Assembly: GCA_950295325.1 (NCBI GenBank)
Contig: OX485803.1
Coordinates: 68,649,554 to 68,713,553, forward strand
Direction: 5' to 3'
Length of the DNA stretch: 64,000 bases
Source of the DNA: Polytrichum commune
Lineage: Eukaryota > Streptophyta > Polytrichopsida > Polytrichales > Polytrichaceae
In this document: positions 36,594-48,800 of the stretch, piece by piece
Layout: every line of letters begins with the position of its first letter
Numbering within the stretch: position 1 is the first letter of the stretch
Notes under the pieces: generated by a model
Database searches by the model: none
Seen by the model: the letters and a program-made list of their open reading frames with translations, nothing else
Told to the model about the DNA's origin: nothing
Position numbers and translations under genes: made by a program

Positions 36594-38692
36594 ATGAAGG
36601 AGGCAAGGAAGTTGGACGTGGTGCTCCACGGCGCACAGAACTTGAAAAAGGTGAACACTAGCCGCATGGCAGCTTACGCGGTTGCTTGGATCGACCCCAG
36701 CGTTCGGGTGCCATCTCCTATGGACAAGAGCAACGGCGTCAATCCTGTCTGGAACTCCACGCTCACAATCGTCCTCAACGACCGGGCTCTAGGACAGGGG
36801 ATGTATCTGAACCTGGAGTTGCTGGGCCACGGTTTGGTGTCCACCAAGCCCATTGGGTTTGTGAGTGTAAACGTGAGCGACTTGCTACAGGAGGGCTCCA
36901 AGGGTGAAGCTGTCCAAGCCAAGTTTCATGACCATCCGGTACTGTACTTCAATCATCTCCCCTACCTCACAGCTTTCTGAATTAATTTCTGTGTGTAACA
37001 GTGCAATTTGATCTTTAGAGTCATGGTGGTTATTCAAATTCATCCCTTGTTTTCCATATCTCTCCGGTGCTACTACAATCTAGAGTCACAATTTTCCTAC
37101 CTTAGTCGATCAGGGTTCCCATTTTGTTGGGAAAGTTGCAGAGAGTTGTGCAAATTGATCCCAGTTCTTCTGTCCAAGGTGCTTCGGTTTCTCATTTTTG
37201 GGGTTAAGTTGCTTACAGAATCGTGGGGGTTATGAAGATTGATCGCTTTTTCTCTTGTATCCAAGTCGCTCAAGTTTCTCATACTTTTGCTCAGGTTGTA
37301 TGGAGAGACATAGCGATTAAAGACTTACAAAACTGAACCATCGCTATAGTTGTTACGCTTAAGACCGTTTCCTTCCATCTGTTTTCCAAGCCGAATTGAA
37401 TAGGGGCATTGCTACCTATAAACAGAGGAACCAACCTTCGGACCAAACTTCCCGAGGTTAGGTGCATGTTTTACCTCGGCCCACCGAAACCCGGTATCGA
37501 GCAAGTCATGATTTCTTCGTGAGAATACTGGACCTTGACGGATCGATGAAGTCATGATTTCTTCGTGATGATACTGAACCTTGAAGGATCGATCACAAGA
37601 ACTTAGTGATTTCCATGTAGCAGCTCTACGCCTTCATGAATTGAACAGTTATGTGTTCATCACACCGAAGCTGTGCATGAGCAAGACCATGAACTAAGGT
37701 TGCAGCCTAGATCAAGAATCATTCATCTCAACTTTTCACTTTTATCCTGAATATGTATTGATTTTGCATTTAATACCTTGTGATAAAAGCCTTTTGTGGG
37801 TGACATGAATATAGAAAATAGCATCATCTTAATTGAAGGGCCGAGGCATTTTTACCCAAAACCAACACTATATACCAAAGTCGTATAACAATACACAGTG
37901 TTGGTTTCAAGTTCGTTTTGGGTATGCCTTCCTTATTCCCCACTGGGTTAGAATTTCAGATCTCGCCTCTGGGTAGGTCTGAACATTTCCAGTTCATTCA
38001 GGGCAATTTTATGTACCTCGATAAAAACAGGATACATACAGTGATGTATCCATTCAACTGAAAACAGAGCGTTGTGCAAAAAGAAATCATCCTATTTCAA
38101 TTTTTGCATCAGTCTGAAGGGAACACTGTGAATTGCAATGCCTAATCCTCAATCAGGGCATGGCACCTTCAGTTCGTGAAGTCATTCTGCAGATTTATGG
38201 CCTGAGAAAAAGTCAGGGGATTGACATCAGTGCTATCAAATTGTTGTATAATTTCAGGTAATGAGGCGGTCTGGAAGGCAACAAGGAACCATCAGCTTCG
38301 AGCTACATTTGCAAGAATCTCCCACGCTCTTGGCCATCCAAGAGATGATTCCCAAAACTTCACCCACGCCAATTATTAGGGCATCATCAACATCCCCAGC
38401 ACAGATAGAGGAATATGATCAGCATCAACAAGAACAACCAGCAAGATTCCAACCCCAAAACAACTATGGATATAGTCAAGAGAAGACGACTCAACAAAGT
38501 ATAGCTGGAGACAAATTCTCCCGCAATGATGTGGTGGCACCGCAAAACCGTAGGTCCACGTTAGCAAATGGCTTGTATCCAGCGACTTCACCGAAGAACA
38601 GAGTGTACGCCGCGCAGCCGGCGCATGATCTCCGACAAGAGGAAACCTCTCTGCTTGATTCTTACTTCGAGATCGCCCATAAGAGTTTGTAG
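36594..38692 (+). CDS. C2-domain protein, SRC2-like
   Basis: Two exons, 36594-36938 and 38258-38692 (stop TAG), joined in phase 0 (CCG|GTACTG donor, TTTCAG acceptor), give 259 residues. The N-terminal C2 domain covers about residues 1-135: LDVVLHGAQNLKKVN opens it, AYAVAWIDPS forms the second strand, NPVWNSTLTIVL is the typical NPxWN element, and KPIGFVSVNVSDLL precedes the final strand. The junction gives FHDHPVMRRSGRQQGTISFEL, matching the plant SRC2 style VRRPSGxxQGT. The C-terminal 120 residues are Gln/Pro/Ser-rich and disordered-looking. SRC2-type C2 proteins bind membranes, often with calcium, and act in stress signalling; few of the acidic loop residues needed for calcium binding are obvious here. 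The ATG at 36594 is chosen because nothing C2-like precedes it. Confidence 0.85.
37503..37592. repeat. 46-bp tandem duplication in the intron of the C2 gene
   Basis: AAGTCATGATTTCTTCGTGA is repeated at 37503 and 37549, each followed by an ATACTG..ACCTTGA..GGATCGAT block. Confidence 0.8.
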
Positions 38693-41187
38693 ATAGACGA
38701 GTTTTGTACACAATGTGCATAAAATCATCACCATATTATTTTCCAAATAATACACATGAAAGACTGTCCCACGAAATTCTGATACTTTCTGTTGTTTTAG
38801 CTTTTCCCCTGTTTGCTCTTTTCACTCCAGATTTTTGCATCTTCCGTTACAACTTGGAATATTATCCAACTCATTTTAGCAATTGCGAAATGACAATGCT
38901 TGACCTGAGTTTCTTGTTGCATGATAGGCATTCTTGAATTCTTCTGCCTTTGGTTTGAAACTGTGCAGACATCAGTAGATGTGTTGGAATCTCGCTACTG
39001 ACTTGTTGGGAGGCATTCCCTCCATGGTCGCGAACTGCACCCTCAAGAATTTAGTCTGTTCCTTCCCGCAGATTGTGTCAAATGTCTCTACCATATTCCG
39101 AATTTCTGCAGACTTTGTGTATGTATGTACATCTTCCACGCAATGAGCACCTCAACAGTTTAAATGTAACACAAACCAGGTTGAGAAATTAGAGTTTCGT
39201 TCATATTGTGCATGGATACGGCTAGTCGTGTCAAGCCATCATTGAGAACTGTTTATATTTTTTCCATGGTTGGAATTTTGTTTTCAGTCAATGCAGGTGC
39301 GCCAACTACCGTCCGTCCCGGTGAATGGGCAGAGAATGCCTTCCTCACTTCATGCAACATGTACTCAGGAGCATCCGCCTAAGTGCCTGACTACATTTGA
39401 AAGCTACTTCTTTCACAGCTTTTGAGAACAAAGAAAGAATGTTTATCCTTTTTTCTTTAATTTCTTCTTGTTTCTGAAACACTAGACATTTGGTTGTTTG
39501 ATGCTAATTTTGAAAACACAACACTGGATAATAAATAAATTCTCCACTAAGTGTATGGTAGTGCTCGAGGTGCCGGGAAATGCACTATAAGCTTGTCCAG
39601 CTCGGCTAATCGGGAATTAATGGATTCTGCTCTTTGCTCTGATCAGTAATTAGGGCTCCAAATTCTATTGAGCGAAAGCCTCAAAAATCTGCTCTGTATA
39701 ATGTGATTAGCATGAGTATAATAATATCGAATTAGGGATAATGTCGGCTTTCATTCTGCCAGACTCGACTTCGGATCCAACTTTCGTAGAGGAATGAAGC
39801 TCTAGTCACTTGAATCATCCCCACGGCAGTGTCAGGGGGTGATGATTTATGATTTTTGGATTCCTCATCATACCTAGTTGCCTCCTATTCCTTTCATTTT
39901 CAAGCTCATATACTCTTACCGCCATGGCCGCCTACGGATATATGCCTTAAATCAATTTCCTGCAACTGTAGATTGTCACGTCCACCGCCAGAGAATCCAG
40001 AGGAAGAAACCTGGTTTGAGGTTACAAATTAAACACGTCTCCTCCCATGTCGATCTGAAAACAAGATTGCACGTCACCAATTGTCCTCACAGATCGGATT
40101 GCACCAAGTTTCTTCGCGCGTCCACACTTGTATAAATCATCAACTGCGCCATGCTAATGTAGCTGCGGAAGTTGAAGTAGCAGCCATCTCCATTCGTGCA
40201 ATCTGGTGCTATTTGGTGTTGATTGCTCGTGTATGCCACCTCAACGTATTTTTTGCCAGCTCAGAAGTGCCTGCGAACTCAGCAGAACGCAGAAAGTTAA
40301 AATATCTGGATTGTTCGTTTCTATTAGGAAGAGTTTTCGTGCCTTTCGCGTGATTAAAATTCCAGGTACTTGGTGTGTCTCTCACACTTGCTTACTCATT
40401 CGTTACAGCAAGAATTACAGCATTATCCTGTACTCAGTGCACATGATGTACTTTAGTTTGTTGATTGTTTCATCCAAATTATCTATGATTGTCTTCAGCA
40501 ATTGGTGTTGAAGTTTTCGCACAGTCCATCTCCAAGTATCTCAGCTTTAGTTTGTAGTTAGCTGTTGCAGCATCTGAAATTGATGAAATGAAAATTCCTT
40601 ATCCCGACACCCATGCACATCGATGGCAGATCGTGATCCATGCATACTGCACATAGAAGCATCAAGTTGATCCAGGAGGGGCAAAGTTGAGCACAGGAAC
40701 TTCCCTTAAAATACTCGATGTCTGAACTCCTGAGCTCATATATATTTTCCCCTGGATACGCCTTACCTTTACACTTCAATATAAGAACTCGCCTTAGCCT
40801 TAAAACTAATTTATACCACTCCCTGCAACTGTAGCGTTGGCCAACCCCGATCGACATCTTGGATCGGATGGACATCTTAGGGCACATGCACCGATCTCCG
40901 CTGATCCGCGTGAGCATCTTGATATTTAATTCATCACCACCACCACCAGATTGATGCTCATGCTCCCTATATATGAACGCCATAGCCAAGGTACACTTGA
41001 TGAATGATGAGATTCTACCGATGATTCGAGGCACGACAGCCTTCTGGTTGAATACTGCACTACATATGATAATTAGTGTCACTTCCTATTTGGATTTGCA
41101 GTGCTGTATCTGTAGTGTACTTAAATGTAAAAGTGACTGGTGATAAGCAGCCCTCGTGGTGGAGACTACAGGGTCGATTCTCCACGG
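38693..41187. other. Gene-less stretch
   Basis: Holds the 3' untranslated region of the C2 gene and unassigned DNA. Open frames at 39878-40135 (+) and 40558-41082 (-) show no recognisable domain; their status is unknown. Confidence 0.4.
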
Positions 41188-41195
41188 CTATAAAA
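41188..41195 (+). promoter_or_regulatory. TATA box upstream of the hairpin cluster
   Basis: TATAAAAA in the context CACGGCTATAAAAAGCTGC, a textbook plant TATA box. A start of transcription would be expected near 41220, about 315 bases before the first hairpin. No long open frame follows; the nearest is the 24-codon MSTTIMSLGKSMGNHF frame at 41291. The promoter call is inference from motif and position. Confidence 0.45.
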
Positions 41196-41535
41196 AGCTG
41201 CAGTCTCCGTAAGGCGGTAAATCACTTCCAATTCCTCTCTCATCATCCTGCAGCGAGCTTCCTTGACGTTCTACGATCATTAGGAACCACCATGAGTACT
41301 ACTATCATGTCGTTGGGGAAATCGATGGGCAACCACTTCTCGCCGTTCAGTCAGTTTAGTCGTTAATATCCTTGCTGTATGCGAGCACTGATTTTAAACC
41401 CCGACGAGATAGAGAGTGATACTTTGCAGACTAAGCTAGGTAGATGTCATATTGCATCGAGGGAGATCATCATATATCCAAGGGAGCAGCTAGCAGTGGA
41501 TGAGAGTCATCAATTATAAGCAGCCAGCTCAAAGC

Positions 41536-41667
41536 TTCATGGTTCAGTCGGCCTATTCGTAGCCAAATTCACCTAACATGTGTTCTCCTCATTCTTTTGA
41601 TCATGACAGGATTGGTGTCATTGTGTCAGTGAATTTGCTGCGAGTGAACTGAACGAACTATGAATCA
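41536..41667 (+). ncRNA. MIRNA-like hairpin 1 of 3
   Basis: The 5' arm 41536-41572 (TTCATGGTTCAGTCGGCC then TATTCGTAGCCAAATTCAC) pairs with the 3' arm 41629-41666 (GTGAATTTGCTGCGAG then TGAACTGAACGAACTATGAA). The stem is about 37 bp with several mismatches and G-U pairs. The loop of about 55 bases resembles that of hairpin 3 (TTGATCATGACAG against TTAATCATGACAG), so the two are tandem duplicates about 385 bp apart. The strand is inferred from the TATA box; the structure itself is strand-neutral. Confidence 0.5.
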
Positions 41668-41730
41668 GGAACCACCATTAGTGCTTGATAAGAGAGGTCA
41701 AGTTAGTGTTTTGCAGTTTCAACTACCTGT

Positions 41731-41842
41731 CACCGTTCAGTCAGTTTATTCGCCGCCAGGTTCACATTGATGGTCCTGCATGCTCTCTGTTTCAAGTGAC
41801 GTATCAATGAGAACCTTGGGGTGGATAAACTGAACGGACGCT
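41731..41842 (+). ncRNA. MIRNA-like hairpin 2 of 3
   Basis: The 5' arm 41731-41770 (CCGTTCAGTCAGTTTATTCG and on to AGGTTCACATTGA) pairs with the 3' arm 41805-41842 (TCAATGAGAACCTTGG then GGATAAACTGAACGG). There is a 4-base bulge (AGTC) in the 5' arm. It shares the GTTCAGTCAGTTTATTCG core with the other two hairpins, but the loop is shorter and different. Confidence 0.5.
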
Positions 41843-41920
41843 GATTCACTTCCCACGAGATGGCGCCGAGTCGACGAGGTGCACTCACGATGATACTTGG
41901 AGATTAGCCGGCCAGTTGAA

Positions 41921-42052
41921 ATTCATGGTTCGGTCAGTTTTATTCGCAGCCAGATTCACCTGCCATGCGCTTTCCTCTTTCTGTTAATCATGACAGAAAA
42001 GATGCGACTGTATCAGGGAATCTGACTGCGAATAAATTGAACGAATTATGAT
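41921..42052 (+). ncRNA. MIRNA-like hairpin 3 of 3
   Basis: This is the best-paired of the three. The 5' arm 41921-41960 (TTCATGGTTCGGTCAG then TTTTATTCGCAGCCAGATTC) pairs with the 3' arm 42015-42052 (GAATCTGACTGCGAATAAAT then TGAACGAATTATGA). By eye there are about 35 pairs with two mismatches, one single-base bulge and three G-U pairs. Stem length, near-perfect pairing and a loop of about 55 bases are within the range of plant MIRNA precursors. I do not recognise a known mature miRNA in either arm. Confidence 0.55.
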
Positions 42053-43951
42053 AAGTTCCAAGTCCAAATGGCTTTGGCGAGCTTTGTATACATGCTTCAG
42101 TCAAGCTCGCCCAAGGGATGTTAATAATCACCTTCAGGCAGCAGGCTCACACAGGAGGTTAGCGTTGAGAAGATCATGGAAGGTACAGAAGTGTTCTCAC
42201 CATTATTCTAGTACTCTTGTTATATATGATCCTCATAGTTCATGCAATTAGTTTTTGCGTGCTTGTTGTTGCGCAGGAGTTGTTGACCCATTTCGCACAG
42301 TACTGCGGGATCAGTCCTGAGGCTCGATCTTGTGCGGGTTCTTGGGATTTGCGATCGAAAATCCCATCCACATCGACGACCATGCATCACAACCTGCGCA
42401 CGCCCACTCATTCAGCATGTGCTTGACTTCGGATGGTAATGTTTGTTCCATCCAAGCAAGTCTCTGAGTTTTATCAGTGGTAGCCATCACAGAACTCACT
42501 GGTAGATATATTATAGGACCTAGCCTTACTGCTCCCTGACCTTTGATCGGGGAGAACCGGCAGTTACTCAGTTGAGTTTGAGAAATAGCCGGTTGAAGTT
42601 CAAGACTGCAGGAAAATTACCGATCATTTTAGAGGAATTTATAGAATATACCCCAATTTCATAAAGGAACACCGAAGGATGTCAACATGTAACCGGTTGG
42701 ACTTGCAAACTCTAGGATCTCAACCGATTATGCCCAAAAATCTCCCGGATCACTGTCCCTGACTGCAGGGAAGTGCTCTCTCAAATAAGGATCCTCTCCT
42801 TTGAGACAGCGCTTCGCAATCATGCATCAGGTCCTAGCCTTTAATAAGGACTAGACAGATTCTAAAGCGGTGAATGTATTTACCAGCCTTGTAATTTGTA
42901 ATCAAGTCTATTTGACACGGGTCTGACACATGAATATAATTCTCCTGGGGTGGCAACTCTCCCTTTTATAAAGTTGTTCCTCCATCACTTCTATTGGAAT
43001 AGTGACTTGTTCTTGCACAAAGAGGAGAAACATGCTTGAAAAGAGGAAATTGATAGGACTCCGTTGATAAGATCTATGTTTGAATTGGAAAAGGTTTGCA
43101 CTTGCTAGAGTCAATTTTAGAAGTGATTAAAAGCAATTCTCCTAAACTAGGAGTCCACCATCCAAATCCACTAGATGTTGAATCTCACTTCTAAGGAATT
43201 TAATTGGATTTCTTTAAAAAAAATACCCTTAAAAATGTTGTGCATGATGCAAAAACTAATTGCAAATAGTAGCCCCCAAAGTGCTAATAAATAAAAGTAA
43301 CGTCAAGGTTTAGTTTATACACCGACATGAATGGGAGCCCATTCTTCTATACCTTGGTGTCATGTTTAACCAAGCGTCATAGTAAGGGTACTTCCTCCCT
43401 CTCAAAAGGAGGGCTCCTTTAGTTTAATATGCGCAGGGCCTTACGTCTAGGGGGTAGGGGGGGGGGTGTTAAGGAGTTTGTTTGTTGTCTAGTTTCCTTT
43501 TATTTCATATTAGATAGATGAGGTATTTAATGATAATCTGGTATAATTGTTTCATGAGTGTTCTAACTTTGTTTTTGGGTATTTTGAGTCTTTTTAATTC
43601 TTTAATTGGTTGTTCATGGATAGCTCCTCTAACGATGGTTGTGATAGTGATGAGAGGGGCCCCCAAAGTGCTCTGGACTATCTGTTTTTGTGAGATATTG
43701 TTGTGACACGTTCTTGAATTCCAGCTCCTCACTACTTAGCAAACATAAGCAAATATTTGAACCCTAGCTTGTTTGTATCAAGGAATCCTCACTTGAAATT
43801 CCTACAAGTCTTTCAAAATTCACTACATATTGGAACAGAAATGAGGGAGACTTTTGCACACATCTTTGATGTCACTCCTGTTTCATTTGTCAAAAATAAA
43901 CTACAGTAGTAAATAAATAAATCTTCAACGTCACATGTAAGGCTCATGTAA
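42053..43951. other. Gene-less stretch
   Basis: No supported gene. A G-run lies at about 43450-43467. The sequence up to about 42250 could still belong to the transcript from the 41188 TATA box. Confidence 0.4.
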
Positions 43952-44919
43952 GGGCTGCTTTACACAAGGAGTCAAGGCCGTTTTGAAGCCAAATCCTTGT
44001 TGCCCATTGGTTGAATTTATGAAATCAGCCCGAAGGCCTTTACACAAGGAGTCAAGACCGAAAGTAGGAAATTTATTTTAATGTTTAAATGACAAGATCT
44101 AACACGGCCCCAACTCCAAGAATTGGGTCCGCCGAGAATGGAAGGCCAATTCGTTGCCTTGGGGCCGTTGTCAAATTTCATTAAAATATTATTTGTTATT
44201 AAAATATTATTTTGACAAGAGATCAACACCGGAGGATGGATTAGAAATCTGAACGGCTCTTCTTGGTCCACTCTTTCTTTATCTTCTTCTCTTCTCGTCA
44301 TTCTCTATCTCTCTCACTTCGCTCATAGCACATTCTTTGGCTTGTTTGATTGTTGTTCTCGTGTGCGATTGTTGTTGTTGTTGTTGTTGTTGTGTTTTTT
44401 TTTTTTTTTGCTTTAAGATGGAGGGTTCCTCATAAGTTCGTGGTTGGAATGAAGAGGAGTGTGAGGCAATGCACAGGTATTATAGTGCCGAAATACATGC
44501 ATTTCAGCCCTACAATCCTTCTTTTCAACAACATGTAGGAATGCCTCAATTTTTTCAGCCAAGTGTAGGAAATGTTATTCCACCCCCACAGCCATCAATT
44601 TCAGAGATGGTGTTGACATGCCGTATGGCCATGAATAATACAATACGCACAAGTACCTTGTGCCTATGCTCATCCATGTTGAAAATAACAAGAAGAGCAA
44701 ATGACAAAGAAGAAAGAGGGAGATGGGCTAAAATTTTCAAGGCTTTATACAACAGCCTTGACTCTTTGGCCCCAAGGCCTTTACACACAAGAGTCTTGGC
44801 CCCGGTTATACTCTTATTAAAATGACCACTTGAGGCCGAACTTGGGGCCATTAGGGCTTAAATTTTGGTTGAAACGGCCCCAACTTTTGATGGCCTCGAC
44901 TCCTTGTGTAAAGCGGCCC
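43952..44919 (+). mobile_element. Deleted PIF/Harbinger-like DNA transposon
   Basis: A 968-bp element flanked by TAA at 43949-43951 and 44920-44922. Terminal inverted repeats are about 28 bp: GGGCTGCTTTACACAAGGAG at the left and CTCCTTGTGTAAAGCGGCCC at the right. The terminal motif returns subterminally at about 44035-44060 and, altered, at 44775-44800. The interior keeps a CT-rich leader, a GTT microsatellite with T-run (about 44363-44410) and an ATG at 44418. That frame meets a stop after five codons and then continues open from 44436 as RGWNEEECEAMHRYY and a Pro/Gln-rich segment to 44825. This looks like the remains of the second Harbinger ORF (the Myb/SANT-like protein: W, then acidic EEE, then a helix). 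No transposase is present, so it is nonautonomous. Confidence 0.8.
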
Positions 44920-44922
44920 TAA

Positions 44923-45860
44923 GGTAATCATGGTGTTATGTGCACGTGTATTGGATGCACGCAGAAACTTCTTTTGGATGAGAGCATGATGGGGAAACAT
45001 AGATAATTGGGCAAGCTTGGGGAAATCATAGCTCTTCTTGTATTTGTTCCTTTGGAGATGTTGGAGCTCTTGAGTATTTATTTCAATATAGTAGTACATG
45101 TATCAAGGAGGGGTGGTTCATGTGTCATCAAGAACCAATCAAATTGTTGTGATTTTGAGATGAATATTAGATCTCTTCACCACCTTCAATGTTACAAAGG
45201 CTCCTGTTTTGTAATGGGGTTATGGACAAGGTAACCTTCAAGGCCCGGGAGGCCCGAGAGGGAAGAGGTTAGAATTACAATTTTGTGATCACAAGATTAG
45301 AGACTCTTTGTATACTCGAATCATCATTAGGGTCAAGCCCAGTCTAATACCGCAGTGATATTAGGCCCTGATGGCCATCACACCATGTGGAGAAAGGAAA
45401 GCCCGAGTTTGGGCTGTCCTAGTAGAGCAAAATGAATAGCTAGAATCTCCTCACTGTGAGTCAACAAATGCACTGGATTCATGCGAAATTGTATCATCAG
45501 CAAAATAAAACCCAAAATGCAGACAAACCTAAGATCTCGTAATGGATTCAATTTTGTGGCAGGCCAAGTCACTGATAACCAATCCTTGCTTTTCATTGTA
45601 AAAATCATCCTGTAAGAAACTTACCACTTTGGTGGAAATCAAGCCAGGGAGCCTACACACCAACAGGCATGGTAAGCTATTTCCAGTTTCTACCAACTGT
45701 CAATAATCAGAAACCATAAGTACGTTTTGCCTATCAACGTTTCATATATGATCCTTAGTTTCAGACCCTCAACTTTACTGACAAGCTTCATTTTAATGGA
45801 GGGCAAAATCTTCTTGAAGGATCTTGGTGCTTAATGAGAAAATTTGAATTGGTGATATAT
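44923..45860. other. Spacer downstream of the ARMC6 gene
   Basis: Contains the 3' untranslated region of the ARMC6 homologue on the minus strand. No other gene or bounded repeat seen. Confidence 0.45.
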
Positions 45861-48800
45861 CTACTGGTAGTTATCCAGTCCGAGGTCACGAAGAGCAGCC
45901 GAACCAACATCTTTACAAGTCTCGTGAGTATCCTTGGCCTTCCGCAGCAACGGCTCCAGTCCTTTTTCAAGTATCAAAGGCCTGCACACAAAACAAAACA
46001 AAAACACGAGTAACTTCACTTTTCAAACTTTAGAATTTTTTTTTTTTTTTTTAAAAGTTCATCCTGGAAAATATGAACTAAAAATTCTGCAACTGCTAGG
46101 TCGTTATGCAGTAAGCCGTCAGGCACAACAGTGTAAAACCTCCTTTGCACAAGAGCTCAAATTGAGAGTTTCAACTTGCCATTTTCTGGAGTTTGATGCT
46201 TGGGAGTTGACAAGCTTCAATCCAAAGCTCAAACTATTGAGGTTGATGAATCTTCAAGTTCTCAATAGTTTGAGCAAAGCATAAAGTGGCCATGCTCCAA
46301 ATGAAATATCAAGCAGGGATTGATACTAGACAAAGGAGCATTCTCAGTGAATGAGCGTGTATAAGAGGCTCCCCGCCAACAAGAGGGCTCCTTTCTTTGA
46401 GCTCTCAACCTCTAGTGCAAATAAAGGGGGCCTAAATAATAACCTTGTAAATCTTGATTCTAGTCTAGCAAAATTGTAACCTTAGTGCTGCCTGCACAGT
46501 TACAGCTTCAAAACGAGGATACTAATTCATGCCATGAAACAACTCTAAAATGCTGAAGGTGCATCTAATATTTGTAAGTACCTGTTCTCGGGATTTCGGA
46601 CAGACAAGTTACGTATCATTTGGCAAGCTTGGCGTAGCATAGAGGCAGCACTTGGATGTTTTTCCATCTGCTCTACAGCCACATCTACAGAGCCAGCTTC
46701 AACTGCCTTGGTTGCGTTATTTGGTGATCTTAAAGTCAAAGTAGCTATGGCTGCAAATCCCTGCACACCCCAAAATTTTCAGTCAGATAAGGATCACAAT
46801 TTTGAATATTGAGATGTAAAGAAAAATTGAAATGCTTAATCACAAGCAAGGAAGAAAGATGAATCCGAAGCTGCCACCGGCATGAATTATAATGTTGATT
46901 CATCTTCAAGTTGGTCTGAGTCTGCATGTAATCCCGAAACGGACATCACAAGAATTAGAGGGCCCCAAACAAAGGTGAACACCTTGACCAGTTGTGGACA
47001 AGCTAGGTTACAACTATCTATCTCCCACAAGGACAAGCCCCTAGGTTCCCACATGACTATCTATCTCCCACAAGGACAAGCCCCTAGGTTCCCACATGGT
47101 TAGTTGAAAATACCCAGTTCACCCAAGTCACTCCACTATGATTGATTGGGTGGACCATAGGTGGTAGTTTGTACCAGAAATCAAGTGCTAGGAAGGTCAC
47201 CCATCCAAGTACAATTCCAGCCTTAGGTGGCTTAACCTCAGAGTTCGCATGGGATCCAGGTTAAGGCCTTGGGTTTAACCCAGTGTTGATCTGGTATATA
47301 GGTGAATGCATGTCGTCAAGAATCCACATTTATAATAGTATCAAATACCCTACCCATGGGTATAAAAATTGCAATACCAATCAAATATTGATAATTGTTG
47401 AGTATGTCAAGGTACACCCGCGTTATTATTTGGGTCAATATCATTCTAAACCATATTAATACTAGGACGATTTTACCTAAGTATGAAGGTTCTTGCATGT
47501 AATATCTACCCAAATGGTATCAAAAACAAAAATACCATCAAATATGCATACCCTACAGCTAGAGAAAAATGTGAAATCCTCATTATACATACCTGAATGG
47601 TATATGAAATAAGATGATACCAGTCCAACACTGGTTTAAGCCATCTTACATCACAAGTATTTCAAGTCTGTTGCACGAACACATAATCCTAAGATATCAA
47701 AAGACACTACTATCAGAAAAATGTGTGGGCAAAGAGATCACCTCTTGGAGAACTGATGGTTCCTCGGAATAAGTGTTCATGAGATTAATAATCTTGGTTA
47801 GTCCACCACTTTTCACGATTGCATCCTTGTTTGCATCACTGCCTGCCAACTGCAATTACACCTACCATATATAAGACACAACACAGGCATGATCGAGAAC
47901 ATCAATACACCTGATTCTAAAAACAGGAGGACCAATCTGGTAAGTGCAGTAATAAACTTGGGCAAGGATATACGGTTGAGTTATGATTAATTTGATCTTG
48001 ACATTAGCTTTCCTAATATTTCTGGAGAGTAGTTCAAAGTGAAAGCCCATTGAACAAAAGGGCAAAAAATTTGCTTGACAGATAAACGACTTATATATAT
48101 GAATTAAGGAAACCATTTTACATGTACTAATGCAGATATTACCACTTACCTTCCCACATTTTGAAGCTAAAACCTGTCCCAAATGATAGAAACCATCCAA
48201 GAAATCAATTGCTCAGAGCCATATGGAAAAAGAGAAACAATAGTACCTGAGAAAGTAGTGCACATGCACTTTTGGCGACAACTTTGTTTGGATATGTTGT
48301 AGTGTAATCCAAAAATTGCAGCACCATATTCAGACCACCTTCGTCTGCTATGGTCCTGCAGATCTCATCCTGGAACGAAGAAAAAAAAGGATCAATTCCT
48401 CCTTATCATTGTAACAAACAAGTGTTAGGGTTTAGAAGGCTAATCAATTGATATCCATAGATTAGTTAGTACGTGGTGAACATCAAAAAAAAAACACACC
48501 AACACTAGCAGATACGTCCATGAAACCTTCTAATCATGGACTTGCATTTCATTGCTGTGATATATCATCTTTGCCCTAAAAACAAGAGGATGATGAATAG
48601 CATTATGAACTACAAATAAGTTGAGCTGAATGGCAATCCAATGGTTCAGCCCCTTACATTCACAGCAAGGCTCTTCAGCGTGATACAGATAGTTGGCAAA
48701 ATTGGTGTTGACTTCGCTTTCTGAGGCAAGATTGCAAGAATTGCATCAACTGCACCTGCTTTAGCTATCTTCATTGCATTTCTATATGCCTGTGTGAAAA

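Noticed and set aside
39878-40353. Plus-strand overlapping open frames of 85-101 codons
   Set aside because: Several frames overlap the same DNA without family features; likely chance.
40558-41082. Minus-strand open frame of 174 codons upstream of the hairpin cluster
   Set aside because: It is long, but Cys/Met/Ile-rich with no recognisable domain, no codon-use signal that I can judge and no splice context. I cannot support it as a gene.
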